This document shows positions 13,880 to 14,101 of a stretch of DNA of 14,101 nt, piece after piece. The stretch comes from Planctomycetaceae bacterium. Its GTDB lineage: Bacteria > Planctomycetota > Planctomycetia > Pirellulales > UBA1268. Within the stretch, counting starts at the first letter, position 1. Every line of letters begins with the position of its first letter. The stretch is from contig DONH01000294.1 in the NCBI GenBank assembly GCA_003509235.1, forward strand, positions 1 to 14,101, read 5' to 3'. A program made the translations under genes and the position numbers. Under the pieces are notes generated by a model. That model saw nothing but the letters and a program-made list of their open reading frames with translations, did not search any database and was not told where the DNA came from.

Positions 13880-14101
13880 ATGTCTGACCAGTTTAGTTCA
13901 ATAGACGCTGCCATCAGAGCTTTTCGAGAAGGAAAGATCGTGATTGTGGTGGACGCTGAAGATCGCGAAAATGAGGGTGATTTTATCTGTGCTGCGGAAG
14001 ACGCGACACCCGATGCTATTAACTTCATGATTACCCACGGTCGAGGTCAGGTATGCATGTCAGTTTTACCAGATGTTGCACAGCGGCTTGAACTACCCAG
14101 G
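13880..14101 (+). CDS. ribB: 3,4-dihydroxy-2-butanone 4-phosphate synthase (RibB, or N-terminal part of RibBA), 3' truncated by window edge
   Basis: The first 74 residues of the riboflavin enzyme that turns ribulose 5-phosphate into 3,4-dihydroxy-2-butanone 4-phosphate and formate. [19 protein letters not shown] leads to [15 protein letters not shown] (21-35), whose DRENEGD holds the acidic metal and substrate ligands. [10 protein letters not shown] (52-61) is the next signature. The reading frame runs unbroken to the window end. The ATG at 13880 is the only reasonable start, since TAA stands in frame at 13856. Planctomycetes usually have this domain fused to GTP cyclohydrolase II (RibBA), but the fusion cannot be seen here. 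Confidence 0.93.
   Translation, partial: MSDQFSSIDAAIRAFREGKIVIVVDAEDRENEGDFICAAEDATPDAINFMITHGRGQVCMSVLPDVAQRLELPR

Noticed and set aside
1..14101. tRNA, rRNA, CRISPR array, insertion sequence or prophage
   Set aside because: No cloverleaf, spaced repeat array, transposase or terminal inverted repeat was recognised; nearly all of the window is explained by ordinary genes.

Overview
The window looks like chromosomal DNA of a planctomycete (Planctomycetota, most likely Pirellulales-like). The reasons are a DUF1501 protein, a DUF4254 protein, a twin-arginine-exported sugar isomerase-like protein, a secreted metallophosphoesterase with a LamG domain, and a 297-residue protein that resembles a planctomycete-type conserved protein of unknown function. 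Base composition looks moderate and even throughout. I see no tRNA, rRNA, CRISPR array, insertion sequence or phage gene, and no sign of recent transfer.

Layout. (1) Positions 1-902, plus strand: the 3' part of a DUF1501 gene, cut by the window edge. (2) Positions 975-4093, minus strand: a compact four-gene operon read in the order acyl carrier protein, catalytically dead half-length ketosynthase-like protein, intact FabF-type ketosynthase, DUF4254 protein. (3) Positions 4384-5361, minus strand: UDP-glucuronate decarboxylase, separated from the operon by 290 bases holding two hairpins and an 11-bp tandem repeat. (4) Positions 5537-8641, plus strand: an exported isomerase-like TIM barrel and a secreted metallophosphoesterase-LamG protein, 36 bases apart. 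(5) Positions 8654-12623, minus strand: a DapA-family aldolase/lyase, an Old Yellow Enzyme-type reductase overlapping it by 4 bases, and a glycerate 2-kinase. (6) Positions 12877-13770, minus strand: an uncharacterised planctomycete-type protein. (7) From 13880, plus strand: the start of the riboflavin gene ribB (or ribBA), divergent from it.

How the genes may work together. The most unusual part is the ACP/KS-like/KS/DUF4254 operon. It pairs an active condensing enzyme with an inactive partner, as in type II polyketide and aryl-polyene systems, but it has no reductase, dehydratase or thioesterase alongside. The minus-strand block at 8654-12623 reads as a small catabolic module: an aldolase-type enzyme cleaving an oxo-acid, a reductase, and phosphorylation of glycerate to 2-phosphoglycerate. 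That pathway is inferred from family membership only. The plus-strand pair at 5537-8641 probably acts outside the cytoplasm. Several genes have their stop codon inside an inverted repeat, which may serve as compact transcript ends.
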